64,000 nt of DNA from Platanthera guangdongensis (taxonomy: Eukaryota > Streptophyta > Magnoliopsida > Asparagales > Orchidaceae): positions 80,040,564 to 80,104,563 of the forward strand of contig CM077166.1 of assembly GCA_039583875.1 (NCBI GenBank), in the 5' to 3' direction. The position numbers were made by a program, and so were the translations under genes. Below are positions 11,328-23,381 of this stretch, piece after piece (positions within the stretch are counted from its first letter, which is position 1; every line of letters starts with the position of its first letter). The notes beneath the pieces were generated by a model. That model did no database searches, was not told the origin of the DNA, and worked only from the letters and a program-made list of their open reading frames with translations.

Positions 11328-14300
11328 TATAACATCCCTCGGACAACTAGACCCATAGGATGATTTGTCATGACTGGGTCATGACAATACCCTGGAAAGC
11401 ACTAAAAGTCCAAATGACACCCAATGTAACACCCCAAAAAGTACAGGCCAATAGGACCGAGCGGGGCGAAAACCTGGGCTGGATGGAAATCGTCGGGCTG
11501 GGGCGGCGCAATCATCGGGCTGGGGTCGATGCAATCGTCGGGATGGGTGTGGCGCAATCGTCGGGCTGGGGGGTGTGCAATCGTCGATCTGGGGGCGACG
11601 CAATCGTCGGGCTGGAGGCGGCGCAATCTTCGGGGTGGGGGCGGCGCAATCGTCGGGCTGGGGGCGACGCAATCGTCGGGCTGGCGGCGGCGCAATCATC
11701 GGGCTGGGGGAGGCACAATCTTCGGGCTGGGCCCGATGCAATCGTCGGGCTGGGCCCGACGCAATCGTCGGGCAGGGCCCGACCCAATCGTCAGGCAGAG
11801 CCCGACGAAAGCCTGGAGAAAGGCTGAGTAGAGTTGGCGAATGGAATAGCCACGGAGGCTCCGTAACCCTCACTTTAGTGGGGATTTTATTCCTCTGAGG
11901 GAGAGGATGAGTTTTTTGGAGGTGGCCGGCCATTAATTTGGTTCAGCCCCCTTTATTTTGTTGAAACTGAAGGGGTGAGATAATGGCCATTAATGGAGTT
12001 AATGACATTTGGGGAGTTACAAGCCTCCTCTCCCAAATTTCCTCTTTAAGGATCTTCACCAGGACAAGTGCAGGCATTTACCCCATTCCGATCTCGATTT
12101 CGTGAAGGTTGATGCGGATGTTGTACAGCTCAAGACGGCAACCAAAAATGGCAAGGAGGCAAAGCGCACGTCTTTAGGCTGCAAATAAGGTCCTCCTCCG
12201 ATCCTTCTTCATGGGTTAGATCTCAGGAATCTTTAGAGATGAGAATCGAGCACGGTCCAGTGGAATTTTCCACTGGTTTTCCGTGAAAATGAAAGTGTCG
12301 GGTTTGCCAGAATCTGCCATCTCCGACGGCCAAACCACCTCCGACCGATAGCCCTCACCTCAATGGAGGTGGTGGTGGCGGCGGTTGGCCAGAGAGGTGG
12401 CCGGGTGGCCGGCAAATGGACTTGGAAGTGCTCCCGGTCGGGTTCATCTCAGTCGTTGGCTGGAGGAAGAAGAAAGCCAGCAGTCGTTGGAGTACCTTCA
12501 CGATCTGTGCAGATCTATTTATATTATATGTAGATTTATGGATTTCTGTCACATGATATAAGTCATTTTCGGAATTAGACAAAAATAGTTAGATTCCTTT
12601 TATGAAATAGTGGTCTACATGGAAGTTGTAGCCCGTTAAGTCTAGTTTATTTTAAAATTGGTTTGAACAAATTTTGAGTTCAGGTCAGACCATAACACTC
12701 ATTTTGGTAAGGTCTATACCTAGGCTAGGTCAGAGATTATTTTGAGTGCCCCCAACAATCCATCCATCCAAATCACTTGAACTTTTTGCTAGGTGTCACT
12801 CTTACCTATACCTATAACATATCCAAAAATGGGAATTTTTTGAAAAATTTTCCTAATGTTTTTGTCGAAATTTAATAATACATGTATGAATTATCTAAAG
12901 TGTCTAATTACCTCCAAACCATCCAAACTTTTGGTGAGTGGTTGTTTGGGTCAATATAGGACTCTATGTAAAATTTCATCCCATTTGGAGATGATTTGTT
13001 TTGGGTTTTGTTAAACCCTAGCATTGCCTAAAAAGGGGTAATTAGGTTAAGTTATCCCTTGTGGTGTTGAGTGACCAAATCACCTCAATAGAGGTTGAAA
13101 CTTGGGTCACTGACTTGTTACGACATTAAACACCCTCACATGGAGTTTGGGTTGGATTAGGGTGAATTTTCCCTAAGACCCTAGTTCAAATCCAAAGGTT
13201 GAACCTTTGTGGTTGTGAAGGAAATGGGGTGATATGTCTTTGTATGGACTTGGTGTTTACTCCATGTGATCTTAGGGTGGTGAAATGCCCTAGGAAGAAA
13301 TTTGGTGACATTTAGGCTTAGGCACACAACTTAAACCAATTAGGGATAGTTTAGGTCTATGCCTTTTATGAAAATATTGAAGGGTCATATGACCTTGGAT
13401 CCTTATGAAGTTTTGGTATAAGAGTTTTTATAACAATATGAGTCTCTTGAAATTATTATAGGATGATTGGAAAACAGTAGTTCATACTTGTAGGTATAAT
13501 CTCCACCTTGCCTTTTTTAATGATTTTGAAGTAACCATGGTTAGATTAACTTAGAATGATATGAAACTCTGGCAAAGTTAATTAAATATCATTTAGAGGC
13601 ACTAGTAAATTATTTAGATAATTTGGGCTTTCCCTTTTAGTACTTCATGTGTAAAGTGAACTAGTGCAACTTATATTGGAAAATAGATTGTAAATACAAT
13701 TTCTTGTAGTAAACTTGTGTTACTTGGCCAGAGAATCTTTTATAGCATAATAAAGTCTAGAAAATTATTACATGTTATTTTGATGAGTTTATAAGAATGT
13801 TGCTTCACAAAGTGCACTTTAATAAAATTATTTGAACTATTTTTATACATGGTTCACTGACATTGAAATTACATGAAACTTAGTTAGTAGTGTTTTATGA
13901 TCATTAGAAGTACCTGGTAATTTTATATAATTTTTGGACTATTATTTATGATACTCCAATCATTAACTCTAATTATTCGAATTACATTGAATTAATTACT
14001 TAGAGGTCATCACATGTATATAAATATGTGAAATTTGGTATATACTGATATATTGCTGTCATATAGTGTTCATAATTTTTGGGTAGTCATAACTTAAGGA
14101 AATTTAGTACTTCATGTTCAAAATTACCCATGGCCTAACATTTGGGAAAATCTAATAAATGCTAAATTAATTAGGAAAATTACAAGTCTCTGGATTTAGC
14201 CTAAAGGTATCATGATAGAACCATAATATTTATCTTAGGGCCTTTGGATGAGAATTTGGAGTATCTCTTGTCATGTGCATAATATAGCTTAGGTTGGTTT

Positions 14301-16127
14301 ACATTTCGTAAAACTGCAGAAATTGTGATAACATGTTGAATGGATAGAGGGATTTGGATTGATTGTATACTGATTTGGTAAGGTGAAAAAGAGAGCTTTA
14401 TTAGGAGTCATGATGAGGAGAGTGATGGGTTGACTAGTGTTAAGAAGTGCTCGGGATCGACGAAAGTTCGTCTTTCCTGTGGAGAGATAGAGAGAGAGAG
14501 AGTCAAAATACACTGGGGTTAGATCCAGAATAATGTTAAAAGGGATCAGGAATTGGGTAATAACCAATAATAGTATGTGCCTTGTAAAAGGGAGCTTTGG
14601 GCTTCAGCCCATCATAGTTCCTAGTGCACCGAGAGCCCTTCACAGGGAATGCCCTAGGCAGTCCAAGGTTAATGTAAGTCGTAAGACAAAATGGATTACA
14701 AGAGTAATTAGAAATAATATAGGGTTACACTTACACACACATACTCCCAGGGGTGGTGGGAGTTATGTTGGGTTTCACGAACGGTAGGCTCGGTAGTTTT
14801 GGTGATGGGCAGGTTATCCCGGTGAGCCGATGGCTCAGATGGTTTTGTGACGGATGGGTTAGTCCGTGGAGCTTTGGCTCGGTAGATAATTGTGACGGAC
14901 GGAATAGTTCGGGGTGCTTTGGCTCGGTGGGAAATACATTAATGTTGCATGTGCATAAGATATAAGGTGTTGGGTCTTCGATATTGGAAAGTCATCACAC
15001 CGATCCCAATACGTTGGCTCGGCAGATGTGGTTTTACACTTGGCCAAATAAAGTCTGGTACGGCAACCGGCAAGATTACGCAGGAGATCCGCTTAGTGCA
15101 CCGGTGTTGAGGAGTATGATAGGTCTGACTGGTAGTGTTGATACTGGTTTAGAGGTGGGCGAGGCCCAACCCACCGCTTCCGTTTGCCACTACGGAGGTA
15201 TCCTGGGAGGTTAGGCTCAAGAAAGGGCGAACTAAAGGTCCGTGTGCACAGGGTCGAGTGTGTGTGTGTTGTACTTGCATGATTCACATCATAGCCTACT
15301 TGCATGTCATAGCATTAATATTGCATATAACCCCTGACACCTATTGTATAAAGTGGTATAGGACGCTTTATACAATAGGCCTTGCAGAACGAATCCTTGG
15401 TCTATAGGTTTGTATGGGCATTCCTATAGGTCATGGTTACTTTCTTAGTTTACTTTCTCATACTGTACTTGTTCACTTGTTCTCGTGTATACTGCTTACC
15501 TACTACTGCTTATACTTGTTATGGATATATGCTCATGTTAGACTAGTTACACCGTCACCTGCTTACTTTGTTACTGCCCACTTGCATTACCTTCCCTTTC
15601 CTCATCTCCGCTCGGTGCCTAGGAGCCATGGGGGAGGTGTGGGGGATGAAAGGACTTAGTCTTTTAGACAAATGGTCATTGACCAAATCATTTTAGGGGA
15701 TCGTGGAGCCGCACCAGGAGAGGCAGCCCAAAGGTCGGTTTACTTGAAGACGGGACAGTCTATCATGGGAGTTCTGCCAACAGGTACAATGAGTCCCTAT
15801 CCTTAGAACATATTATAGATTTGCTTCTGCGACTTAGTAATTTGTAGTGAGAATTTGATATATCAGGCAGGAGCCATCTATAGTACTTTATTTTATCATT
15901 ACTGTGGACTCTCCATTCATCGAGATTTATATTATATTTCATGTGATTTCTGTGGACCAATATCTGAGTTTTCATTACTCTTATATTTATTCTACTCTTC
16001 TGCGATCGGTATGGCCGGCGTGATCGGGGTTTTGTAGTGATGACCTTCCCGGGCGTGTTGGTGTCATCGCAAAGCGGCGATTCTGGGCATAAGACTCGGT
16101 TGGTTTTGCAAAAAAAGGGGTCTTACA
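11328..16127 (+). repeat. D LTR2, complete, 4.8 kb
   Basis: This LTR is shared by internal copies 1 and 2: it is 3' of copy 1 and 5' of copy 2. It starts TATAACATCCC (TG changed to TA) and ends TCTTACA. It contains a 23-bp tandem array near the start, a GC-rich leader-like stretch (12050-12500), a long AT-rich noncoding stretch (12500-14500), a GA microsatellite near 14485 and a GC-richer 3' part. No gene is seen in it. No target duplication flanks this middle LTR, as expected for a tandem produced by recombination. Confidence 0.85.
11490..11808 (+). repeat. 23-bp tandem array in D LTR2
   Basis: The core is GCAATCGTCGGGCTGGGGGC with a period of 23 bp, about 14 units by length. Late units change to GGGCTGGGCCCGAC and GGGCAGGGCCCGAC, which are inverted repeats. 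Because 23 is not a multiple of three and the unit has no stop in most phases, several long open frames run through it on both strands; these are not genes. Confidence 0.9.
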
Positions 16128-16130
16128 AAC

Positions 16131-16142
16131 TGGTATCAGAGG
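16131..16142 (+). other. Primer binding site, D internal copy 2
   Basis: TGGTATCAGAGG starts three bases after the LTR2 end at 16127, as in copy 1. Confidence 0.85.
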
Positions 16143-16312
16143 GAAACCTCAATCGAAAGATAAAAGTCAATAAACCCTGGGTCACCCCCGCTTGAGTTTA
16201 GTTTTGGGACAAACTAAGTAGCGGAAGCTGTGGTGTGCCCATATGGGGGATCACATGTAAATGCCCACTTTTAACTAGGTTTGGGTCAAATTTCTTACAA
16301 TTGGCCATTGTT

Positions 16313-17445
16313 ATGCAGACCCCGACACATTCTACGCCGCAGGGCGGAGCTTGGCAATATCTGAATGTTGCACCACCTCCTCCAGCTCCCACTCCATTCC
16401 TGCAGTCAGAGATCGTGCAAACTCTGACAGCCATTTTGGAGGCCTTCAGGGCCCATCAGGCTCTAGCTCCGCAGCCGATCCTGTGGTCCAATTGGTTGAG
16501 CATCTTCCGAGGACTCTCTCCACCCATCTTATATTGGGACAGTGACGGCTGTGAGGACGGAAGAGTGGCTGGAAATCATGTTTGAGATGTTGACCGGGAT
16601 ACGGTGCCCGTGGGAGGATAGGGTACCTCTGGTGGTCTCCTGCTTGGAGTCTTATGCCAAGAGATGGTGGAAGACACTTCTGGATACGACATTTGCAAAT
16701 CGGGAGGTTGCTGACGTTATTTGGGAGGAGTTTAAGGCCGTACGGTTGGAGCACTTTGTTCCACAGCCGGCAAGAGACGATCTGGAAGACAGGTTCCTGC
16801 AGCTGAGGCAGGGCAAGAGTACAGTGGTGGAGTACCACCGGGAGTTCAATATCTTAGCCCGTTTGCGGACTCCTATCAGTTGTACGAAGCAGGGTATACT
16901 AGAGGTTCTATAAGGGCCTTCGAGAGGACCTGAGAGAGGCTCTTTTGTTTGTATCCAACAAGCCTATACATCAGATTTTGGAGATGGCAAAGAGGTTAGA
17001 GGCTGATTGGCACACGACTTGAGGCCAGAAGAGGCCAACTAATGATCAGGATCAGAGAGGCAAGAATGATCAGCGCAGGGGACGTTTTGTTGATAAGAAA
17101 AGGGCAGAGGACCAACCCCGCCAAGAGGTGAGACAGGATCCTAGGGTGCTAGTGGTATTGGCCCGCCAACCTCTTCAGATGCGGGAGATACAGAGGACCA
17201 GAGGTGTGTGGAACTTCCTTCGCCCGAGTGCTACAACTGTCATCAGGTAGGGCACTTACGGAGAAACTTCCCCATAAGGGGAGCACCTCTACCGGCACCG
17301 CAGGCTGCCCCGCTTGCTCAGCAGTTTGTAGGCTGAGGTCGTGGAATAGGACGTGGTTTCCAGGGCAGAGATCAGAGGTAAGATAGGGAGCAAGTGTATG
17401 CTCTGGAAATGGCTGCACCTCACGACCCGGGCAGGGTGATTGTAG
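16313..17445 (+). pseudogene. gag: gag of D internal copy 2, degraded
   Basis: The ATG at 16313 opens a proline- and glutamine-rich N-terminus (MQTPTHSTPQ), in frame to about 16530, where a frameshift moves the frame to that of the Gag domain (16542-16913, with EEWLEIMFEML, RWWKTLLD and QLRQGKSTVVEYHREF). The zinc knuckle near 17227 keeps CYNC and His, but the last cysteine is Phe (CYNCHQVGHLRRNF). From the knuckle to 17445 one frame holds, apart from a TGA in GRG-rich sequence and a TAA further on. That frame ends at QVYALEMAAPHDPGRVIV plus one base at the putative splice donor. Confidence 0.8.
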
Positions 17446-17563
17446 GTATGCTATTAATTTTGTGTTATTATTTACTTTTGGAATATTTGAAACAACAAAC
17501 AGCAGTAGCATACTAGGAAAGAAAACCATGGGTTCAGTTACCTAACCATATCTAAATAAATAG
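17446..17563 (+). other. Putative intron between gag and protease, D copy 2
   Basis: The 118-bp block starts AG|GTATGC and ends AAATAAATAG|GA, is AT-rich, and has CTAAC at 17542-17546, 18 bases before the acceptor end. The upstream frame stops in phase 1 of a Gly codon, and the downstream frame picks up in phase to continue with Ile-Val-Met-Val-His into the protease with VDTGAS. Unspliced, the same frame meets TAG at 17514-17516. The block has no terminal inverted repeats or obvious target duplication that would mark it as a small transposon. Both D copies carry it at equal length. Splicing itself is an inference. Confidence 0.6.
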
Positions 17564-19795
17564 GAATAGTTATGGTTCATAGCAAACCTGCCCACACCAT
17601 GGTGGATACGGGGGCGTCGCACAATTTCGTCTCCAAGGAGTTCGTAAATGTACTAGAAGGTGTCAGACATTATTCAGGAGTCGCCAGGAGGTTGCATCTC
17701 CCCAACGGGACGGAGGTCTTAGCTACTACTAAGTGCCTCCTCAAGGTGACGATTGATGGTCTGACACTCGAGGCCCCGACAATGGTCTTGAGGATGCCGG
17801 ACTTCGACCTGGTTATGGGCAGGACATGGCTCACAAGGAACCATGCCCACATAGACTGCCCGACAAGGAAGGTTGTGTTGAGATATGACGACACCTTCGC
17901 GACCTTCGAAGGTATTAATCTCGTATCCCTTAGGATGTCATCTAATACTCAGGCCCTCAAGGGCCACTTACAGGGAGATGAGGTTTATCAGGTGTTCTTT
18001 GAGATGGTCGAGGTCAAGACGATAGTTGTTGATATAGCAGTGGTGAGGGATTTTGCGGATGTATTTCCAGAGAAGCTACCAGGATTACCACCGCACCGGG
18101 AGAAGGACTTCCAGATTCAGTTAGTGCTTGGAGCTAATCCATTCTCTAGGGCTTGCTATCGGATGGCCCCAAAGGAGATGGTGGAGTTTAGGAGCCAGCT
18201 GCAGGAGCTGGTGGAGGCTCAATTTGTTAGGCTGAGTTCCTCTGCTTGGGGAGCTCCGGTCTTGTTCATGAAGAAGAAGGATAGGACCCTTAGGTTGTGC
18301 ATCGACTATCATGCACTGAACCGATTGATGGTCTGAAACACCTATCCACTGCCGAAGATCGATGAGCTATTTGACCAGCTAGAGGGAGCACAATGGTTCT
18401 CGAAGCTGGATCTGAGATCGGGATATTATCAGTTGCGGATTTAGGAAGAGGATATCTCGAAGACGGCGTTCAGCAGCAGATATGGCTTGTATGAGTTTGT
18501 CATGATGCCCTTCAAGCTAATGAATGCTCCATCAGCTTTCATGAGCTTGAGGAACCGGGTATTTGAGCTGTACCTCGATAGATTTGTCTTTGTGTTCATA
18601 GATGACATCCTCATTTAATCGAGGACGAAGGAAGAGCATGCACAACATCTGGCCTTGACTCTGGAGAAGCTCAAGGAGCATCAGTTATATGCCAAGTTCA
18701 GGAAGTGCCAGTTCTGGCAGACGGAGGTGGCCTTCCTAGGCCACATTATCAGTGGTGCGGGATTGGTAGTGTATCCCACAAAGATTCAGGCTGTGCGGGA
18801 CTAGGCCCATTTAAAGATGGCCACGGATGTCCGGAGTTTTCTAGGATTGGTCGGGTACTATCGGAAGTTTGTGTAGGGGTTCTCACAGATATCCCTCACA
18901 CTCATTTCTTTGACGAAGAAGGACACTCCGTTCATTTGGACGCCGCAGTGTGAGTCAGCTTTCCTGGAGTTGAATGGTCGGCTTATGTCGGCCCCTATCC
19001 ATGCCTTTTCATTTGGGATGGAGGGCTTTCAGGTATACACGGATGCATCATTTCAGGGGATGGGTGTTGCACTGATGCAACACGGGCATGTGATAGCATA
19101 CACCTCCCGCCAGCTGAAGAAGCACGGGCAGACTTACTCGGTGCATGACTTGGAGATGGGAGCAGTGGTGTTTCCTCTGAAGATTTGACGACATTACATT
19201 TACGGGGTGCGCTACTACATATTTTCAGATCACAAGAATCTGAAATATGTAGATACACAGAAGGAATTGAACATCTGTCAGAGACAATGTGTGGAGTTTA
19301 TATCTGATTATGAGTATACGATGCACTACCACCCGAGGAAGGCGAATGTGGTGGAAGACACGGTGAGCTGGTAGACTTCCACTACAGGAGTCGAGCCTTA
19401 GTTGATTGCTATGGAGCTGGTGTGGATGATGGACGTTATGCAGATTACCTTGGTGTCCTCGGATGACTCGGAGCTGTATGAGGACTATTTGGCTGTGATG
19501 AGTACTACAGACGACATATGAGACCGTATCAGCGGTGAGCAGAGGATGGATGGCAAGTTGGAGAAAGTATTCAGGGCTTTAGAGGCAGGCATGACCGAGG
19601 ATTATACAGAGAAGGATGGTGTATTGTGCTTTAGAGGACAGGTGTACATACCTGCTGGGGGCAGGATTTGGGAGGACATTATGACAGAGGCTCACTACAA
19701 CAGGTACTCGGTGCACCCGGGCATCACCAAGATGATGGCCGGCCTGAAGAGGACGATGTATTGGTCGGGCATGAAGAGGGACATCACATACTTCA
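17564..19795 (+). pseudogene. pol: Protease, RT and RNase H of D copy 2, interrupted by element B
   Basis: Protease is well kept from 17564: [17 protein letters not shown] carries the catalytic Asp-Thr-Gly, and the frame stays open to 18336 through the RT start ([12 protein letters not shown]). The TGA at 18334 sits at the same codon as the stop at 8612 of copy 1. The palm FIDDILI near 18600 is followed by an extra TAA not in copy 1. Shared stops also occur at 18442 and 18874. RNase H keeps [10 protein letters not shown] (19038). The integrase zinc domain begins near 19690 (HYNRYSVHPGITKM) and the copy is cut at 19795, resuming at 28803. Confidence 0.85.
19791..19795. other. Target site duplication of element B, left copy (CTTCA)
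   Basis: CTTCA precedes the LTR start TGTAACACC; the second copy is at 28803-28807. The undisturbed D copy 1 has the single site in ATACTTCATGACC near 10066. Confidence 0.95.
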
Positions 19796-21982
19796 TGTAA
19801 CACCCCCTATCCGTCGCATAGCATATAGCAGTAGATCCGGCCGGGGCCCGACGACATATTCCAAGGACAGACCGGGTGGTTACTCAAAGGAAACCATCCA
19901 ACCAATCATAACGTCCTACTCAGAGCATTCTAGCGGAAGCAGTTTATAAGTTGCAATTAAGGACCCAACACAAAGAGCACGAATGTCCACTAATACACCA
20001 AATAGGAATGTAGTACATACCCAAGTACTGGCCTTAAGGCATTCAAATGGTTTATTTCAAATTACATGTTTTACAAATCACGGCACGCAGGTCGGTCATA
20101 CATGAACAAAAGCGAGTAAACACTTCAATTAGGCCTTCAAGGGCCGGCTTCGCAATTTGGGCTTTAGCCCGCTATTGACCGTTTGGTCCAGCAGCACCTG
20201 CAAGCAACAAACCACCGCACGGTGGCAAACAAAAGCAACGGTCAGCAATGCTGACCAAATTATAACGATCCCGCCCCCAACTCAGGGCGACGATGCTCCT
20301 TCCCTACAATTATTAGCATAACCAAGCAGTGTATAAATATTCATTTCATCACAGGCTTAGGCTCATACGGCCACACACCCCATGCACTCAGGGCACATTC
20401 TCGGTGAACACAGTCAAAGTCTGCCGACTCACCACCGTCCCTTTGGACGACCAAACAATGAGCAATTTGTCTTCCCGTCATGCGTCACGGTAATTAAAAC
20501 CATAGAACGACGAAGACCCTCATCTATACCAACAACAAGTGCCATGTAACCTTAGGTCTCTTTAACCGAACGACATAGAACGTGTACGGTTCCATCTAAC
20601 CCGTGCTCACATCGCAACGTTAATTCAAAACATATGTGCATGTCAAACTTCTCCCGAGTGCCGTTTCCGTCACACATTTCACATAACTCAGTTATGTTCA
20701 AGTTGGCTCTTAGGCCTCCAAGTTGGCAAGATCACGCATCTGCCCAGTTTTCCGGGTACACCTTTGGGTTAATCCCCAAGGCTCCCTGTTGCAATCTACC
20801 ACGTAGAAAACCCGAAAAACAAACAATCGCACAGAGTCTTCTCCGGCATTTATGCAATGCAACATCACCGATACGGACCAACATGTCCGGGTAGGCTTCA
20901 CACATCATACCTATGTCCGTTCTCGAATACAGACTCTAAACAACGGGGACTTTACATATCAACCCGAAGGAACGCCTCCAACTCACCGCAAACTCGCGAG
21001 AGCGGGCTACCTATGCAAAGAAGGAGAGCTTCACATGCTCAAGAAGAGAATCATTACCCTAGCATTCTTCCTTGGCGCCATGGAAATATAAGCGGATGAA
21101 AAGCACCGCACTCTCTTTGCCTCCATAGATCCGAAGTCGGCTCTCGATTTGGAGCTTCGAAGCTCCTCCAATGGCCGGATCTAAGCTTCTTCTTCCTCCT
21201 TTGCTCTCCTCTCTCTCTTGACTTAGAAAGAGAACCACTCAAAAGAAATGAGGGTTTCAAGGGTGCAATCCCATGTATATCCCATCAGGAACAACCCCCA
21301 GCCGTTGGATCCCAAATTAAAGAAACGAACGACCTTGATTCGGGCCAGAAATGCTAAACCTGGGCCGAACACGGCCTGCGACACGCCCGTGTCCAGGGCC
21401 ATGTCCCCCATTCGCCGTCAAAATCGACGCGTCTGGAACAGCACACGGGCATCTGACACGCCCGTGTTCGACCTGACACGCCCGTGTTCCAACTAACACG
21501 GCCGTGTGGTCGGCCGTGTGCCTCCATCGACACAGCCCCAAAAATAACCCGAGACTCACACGGGTCTTGGACACGCCCGTGTCCATGCTCGTGTCACACC
21601 CGAACACGCCTGGGCTTCAGGCCGTGTTCACAGTCTCAACACTTCATCAAGCGAAGTTCGTCGACCACACGATACGGCCTTGGACACGCCCGTGTCCCAA
21701 GTCATGTGCCTTGTCTCGACACATCGTCGAGCGAAATTCGTCAACTCCTCGGGCCGATCGTCGACACGGGCTCGACACACCCTGAGACACGCTCGTGTCT
21801 CAGGTCGTGTGCCCTGTCTCGACACATCGTCGAGCGAAAAACGTCGACCTCGCGGCCAAATCGTCGACTCAAGCCTGACACGCCCTGGGACACGCCCGTG
21901 TCCCAGGCCGTGTGCCCCCTGCCAAATTCCTGATTTGGCCCAAAACGCCTACCGTCGCTCTTTTGACTTTCGGGGCGTTACA
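19796..21982 (-). repeat. 3' LTR of element B
   Basis: On the minus strand this LTR begins TGTAACGCCCC at 21982 after a purine tract and ends GGGTGTTACA at 19796. It matches 26611-28802 throughout. It contains the GACACG..CGTGTC array (21368-21917) near its U3 start, and short open frames that are not genes. The internal side has AAGAGGGGTAGAG (21984-21996 region), the expected polypurine tract. Confidence 0.9.
21368..21917 (-). repeat. Inverted-repeat array in U3 of element B, 3' LTR copy
   Basis: The repeated core is GGACACGCCCGTGTCC, a 7-bp inverted repeat around CC, with variants such as ACACGGCCGTGT. In the inner part it alternates with CATCGTCGAGCGAAATTCG-type units. It lies at the start of the LTR on the transcribed strand, hence in U3. 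Confidence 0.85.
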
Positions 21983-22045
21983 ACTCTACCCCTCTTAAAA
22001 GAATTTCATCCACAAAATTAAATAAAGGAAAGACAAGTACCAAAA

Positions 22046-23381
22046 TTAAATTGTACCTGAGCGGAACAACTCCGGATATTCGTAAAGCATAGTCTGCTCT
22101 CGTTCCCAAGAGAGCTCCTCACGACCGCAATTGTCCCATTGGACCTTGACCATCCTGATCTCTTTATTGCGTAGCCGCTTCACTTCCAAATCCTCAATCC
22201 GCACGGGCTTGAATTTTGTCATCAACCCACTATCAATCGGCACTTGATCGACCGCGATCACTTGCGAAGGCTCTTGCAATGCCTTCCGCAGCACCGAAAT
22301 ATGGAATACATCATGTAAACCACTAAGCTCCTCCGAAAGCTTCAACCGATAGGCTGCTTCACCAACCCGCTCCAGAACCTCAAACGGCCCAAGGTACCTC
22401 GGGCATAGCTTTTTCAATCGCCGCACCCGTGAGACACCCTTGAACAGCTTGATCTTTACGTACACCCATTCACCCACAGAGAACTCCACGTTCCTGTGCT
22501 TGGCATTATAGTACTTCGTCTGACGGTCCTAAGCGATTAGCAACCTCTCCCGAATGGTTCGCACCAACAAAGTAGCGTCCTCCACTTCTAATCGCTTATA
22601 CAACTTTGACTCACCCGTTTCTAACCAAGACAACGACGTGCGACATTTTCTACCATAAAGGGCCTCGAAGGGCGCCATTTGAATACTCGCCTGGTAGCTA
22701 TAGTTGTACGCAAACTACACCAAATAAATATGGTCTTCCCATTGCTTTCCAAAATCAAAGACACACATGCGGAGCATGTCTTCCATAGTTCTATTGACCC
22801 TCTCGGTCTGCCCATCCATTTGCGGATGGAAGGCTGTGCTGAATTTTAACTTTGTTCCCAACATTTGCTGCACTAGCCTCCAATCATTGGACATGAACCG
22901 CCCATCTCGGTCACTCACGATGCTGCGGGGCACACCGTGAAGCCGTACTATATTATCCACATATAGTTTTGCCAACTTTTCCATCGGATCATCCTTCCTA
23001 TGCGGAATAAAATGTGACACCTTCGTTAGCCGATCCACGACCACCCAGATGGCGTCGTTCCCCTTTTGAGACCTTGGCAACCCATGCACAAAGTCCATAG
23101 TGATGTCGTCGAATTTTCACTCCGGAATAGGCAAGGACTTCAGAAATCCTCCCGGTTTTTGGCATTCCGCCTTCACCAAGGTGCAAGTTTGGCACTTCGT
23201 CACGTAGAGTGTCACATCCTTCTTCAAACCCGGCCACCAAAATAGTATCTTCACGTCGCGGTACATCTTTGTGCTCCCCGGGTGAATCGAGTACTTGGTA
23301 TGGTGCGCCTTGTACAACAAATCCACCCGCAAACTGCCCATGATTGGGACGCAAAGACGACCGTCTTTCCAAAGCAATCAA
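22046..23381 (-). pseudogene. pol: Integrase with chromodomain of element B, degraded
   Basis: The zinc-binding domain is at 23377-23117 (HHTKYSIHPG, then CQTCTLVKAEC). The core, 23098-22715, has DFVHGLPRS, VVVDRLTK, VSDRDGRF and GQTERVNRTMED, so the three acidic residues are present. A TGA at a Trp position (PE-stop-KFDD, near 23115), a TAG at 22715 and a TAG at about 22528 break the frame. The C-terminal 147 codons (22489-22046) are open and carry GPFEVLERVG, LHDVFHISVLRK and a chromodomain with VKVQWDNCGREELSWE ending YPELF. The chromodomain is thought to guide integration to marked heterochromatin. Confidence 0.85.

Noticed and set aside
11360..11933. Long open frames on both strands over the 23-bp array of D LTR2
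   Set aside because: They arise because the 23-bp unit lacks stops in most phases; the peptides are 23-residue repeats in several frames and are not conserved as proteins.
12233..12582. Minus-strand open frames in D LTR2 near 12.2-12.6 kb, Pro-rich
   Set aside because: LTR leader sequence; broken in LTR3 and without similarity to known proteins.
21317..22021. Several overlapping open frames rich in Arg-Pro-Cys in the B LTR
   Set aside because: Produced by the GACACG..CGTGTC array; they overlap in all frames and end in unrelated sequence in the two LTRs.
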